IMG/VR virus record: IMGVR_UViG_3300026367_000111
Location: 1-30,493 of that record
Length of the DNA: 30,493 nucleotides
Source of the DNA: a virus
Strand: one strand, 5' to 3'
Part shown: piece after piece, positions 29,541-30,493 of the stretch
Numbering within the stretch: position 1 is the stretch's first letter
Layout of the letters: each line of letters starts with the position of its first letter
Notes under the pieces: model-generated
Seen by the model: the letters and a program-made list of their open reading frames with translations, nothing else
Databases searched by the model: none
What the model was told of the DNA's origin: nothing
Position numbers and translations under genes: made by a program

Positions 29541-30493
29541 AGGCAGACATCCGGGCCAATGCTAAGCGCAACGCCGCCAGAGGGTCCGATTACACGCTGT
29601 CAGAGGCGCTTGGCACATACATCAACGACAAGATCGCAGGACGCCCCTCAGAGGGCACCACCAAGAGCCAGGCGCGCGTGATCCTGTCTCACATGGACGG
29701 CAAGAAGCGGATCTCGAAGCTGACAGACGCCGACATCATCCAGTACTCTGCCAAGCACCGCGCCACCTGCGCCAACAGCACCGTGAACCGTCACCTGCAG
29801 ATGCTGGGCCGTGCGCTGCGGCACATGGGCAAGGTCTATAAAACCGAGATCCCCAACATCGATCTGAAAGTAGCCGAGACCAAAGAACCGCGGGAACGCG
29901 TGCGGGAGCTGACCACAGACGAACAGATCAGGTTATTCGCCGCCCTGCCCCAAGAGTTTCACCCAATGGTCGCCTTTGCACTGATGACCGGCGCGCGGAT
30001 CAGCACGATCACTGGCCTGCTATGGCGCGAAGTCGACATGCCCAACCGTGAGATCACGTTCAGGCTCAAGGGCGATGAGCTGATGATCTTCCCGATCAAT
30101 GGCGAGCTGGCGGCGCTGTTGTCTGCCCTGCCCAAGTCGAACGTGATGGAAAGCCGGCGCTACGTGTTCACCCGCGTCGACGGCCACTCAGCCGAGCGGA
30201 TCCAGATCATCGCCAGCGGTGGTGTGTTCGGCACTGTCTGGCGTAAAGCGCTACTGGACGCTGGAATCGATAATTTTCGTTTTCACGATCTGCGTCACAC
30301 CTTCGCGACCAGGATGTTGCGCAAGACGCAGAACATCAGCCTGGTGTCAAAACTGCTGGGGCATACCAACATAGAGACGACCAGCCGCTACGCGCATGTG
30401 CTGACCAGCGACCTTCGAGATGCGTTGGATGGATTTTCGATTGCGGGCGCGGCGCATACCTTGGCAAGAACAGGTTCTTCAAAGGCAGATTAA
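29429..30493 (+). CDS. int: Tyrosine-recombinase integrase
   Basis: A 354-residue phage integrase. N-terminal SAM-like/core-binding part at about 55-150. The catalytic core shows Arg190 (MTGARIST), His286-x-x-Arg289 (FHDLRH), His312 (LLGHTNIETT) and the nucleophile Tyr321 (SRYAH), all present, so the enzyme looks intact. The ribosome site is GAGG 10 bases upstream, inside xis. It is the last gene of the rightward operon and of the window. The partner attachment site should lie just downstream, outside the window. Confidence 0.95.
   Translation: MPFRTKKTRVYQYDIVVGGHRLRGSCGTEDFEAAKAVEADIRANAKRNAARGSDYTLSEALGTYINDKIAGRPSEGTTKSQARVILSHMDGKKRISKLTDADIIQYSAKHRATCANSTVNRHLQMLGRALRHMGKVYKTEIPNIDLKVAETKEPRERVRELTTDEQIRLFAALPQEFHPMVAFALMTGARISTITGLLWREVDMPNREITFRLKGDELMIFPINGELAALLSALPKSNVMESRRYVFTRVDGHSAERIQIIASGGVFGTVWRKALLDAGIDNFRFHDLRHTFATRMLRKTQNISLVSKLLGHTNIETTSRYAHVLTSDLRDALDGFSIAGAAHTLARTGSSKAD

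Noticed and set aside
1-30493. tRNA or rRNA genes
   Set aside because: No cloverleaf with a TTCGA-type arm and no rRNA signature was noticed on either strand.

Overview
This window is an almost complete temperate siphovirus prophage in an alphaproteobacterial chromosome. The moderately GC-rich sequence, the GTA-like and HK97-like structural genes and the style of the proteins suggest Rhodobacterales (Roseobacter group), but no host marker gene is present, so the host is inferred from protein resemblance only. The right edge stops exactly at the integrase stop codon. The left edge falls inside an AT-richer acyltransferase fragment that may be host DNA or a phage cargo gene. Attachment sites, tRNA genes and CRISPR arrays were not found.

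Layout from right to left. (a) 27870-30493, plus strand: a repressible promoter drives four small genes of unknown function, then an excisionase and a tyrosine integrase. (b) 26428-27760: immunity region with a CI-like repressor (plus strand), a divergent Cro-like gene (minus), and a zinc-ribbon membrane protein (minus) placed convergent to the repressor behind a long AT-rich bidirectional terminator. (c) 25230-26431, minus: a short early operon of ATGA-coupled genes, including a 52-codon gene, ending at a strong terminator; a zinc-ribbon gene lies on the opposite strand in between. (d) 21359-25159, minus: adenine methyltransferase, a protein with two possible helix-turn-helix modules, a replication-type protein, an iteron-like array that may be the replication origin, and two unknown genes. 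(e) 15053-21259, minus: HNH nuclease, terS, terL, a small membrane protein, portal, prohead protease, major capsid protein. (f) 5200-14979, minus: decoration protein, head-tail joining genes, tail tube, frameshifted tail-assembly chaperones, tape measure, tail tip and J-like hub. (g) 428-5166, minus: beta-helix tail fibre/tailspike and a lysis cassette of several membrane proteins around a peptidase-type endolysin, closed by a large terminator hairpin at 382-424.

How it works together. The Cro-like promoter and the xis/int-operon promoter share 24 of 31 bases, and a 13-bp dyad is centred on the same base of the TTGACA -35 box in both. One repressor probably controls both arms. The lytic genes are packed with TGATG, ATGA or TAATG stop-start overlaps, which implies translational coupling; where the chain breaks (after the capsid gene, after the decoration gene, before the endolysin) there are RNA hairpins that could set expression level or timing. 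The longest stretch without a gene is about 225 bases (22648-22872) and holds the iteron-like repeats.
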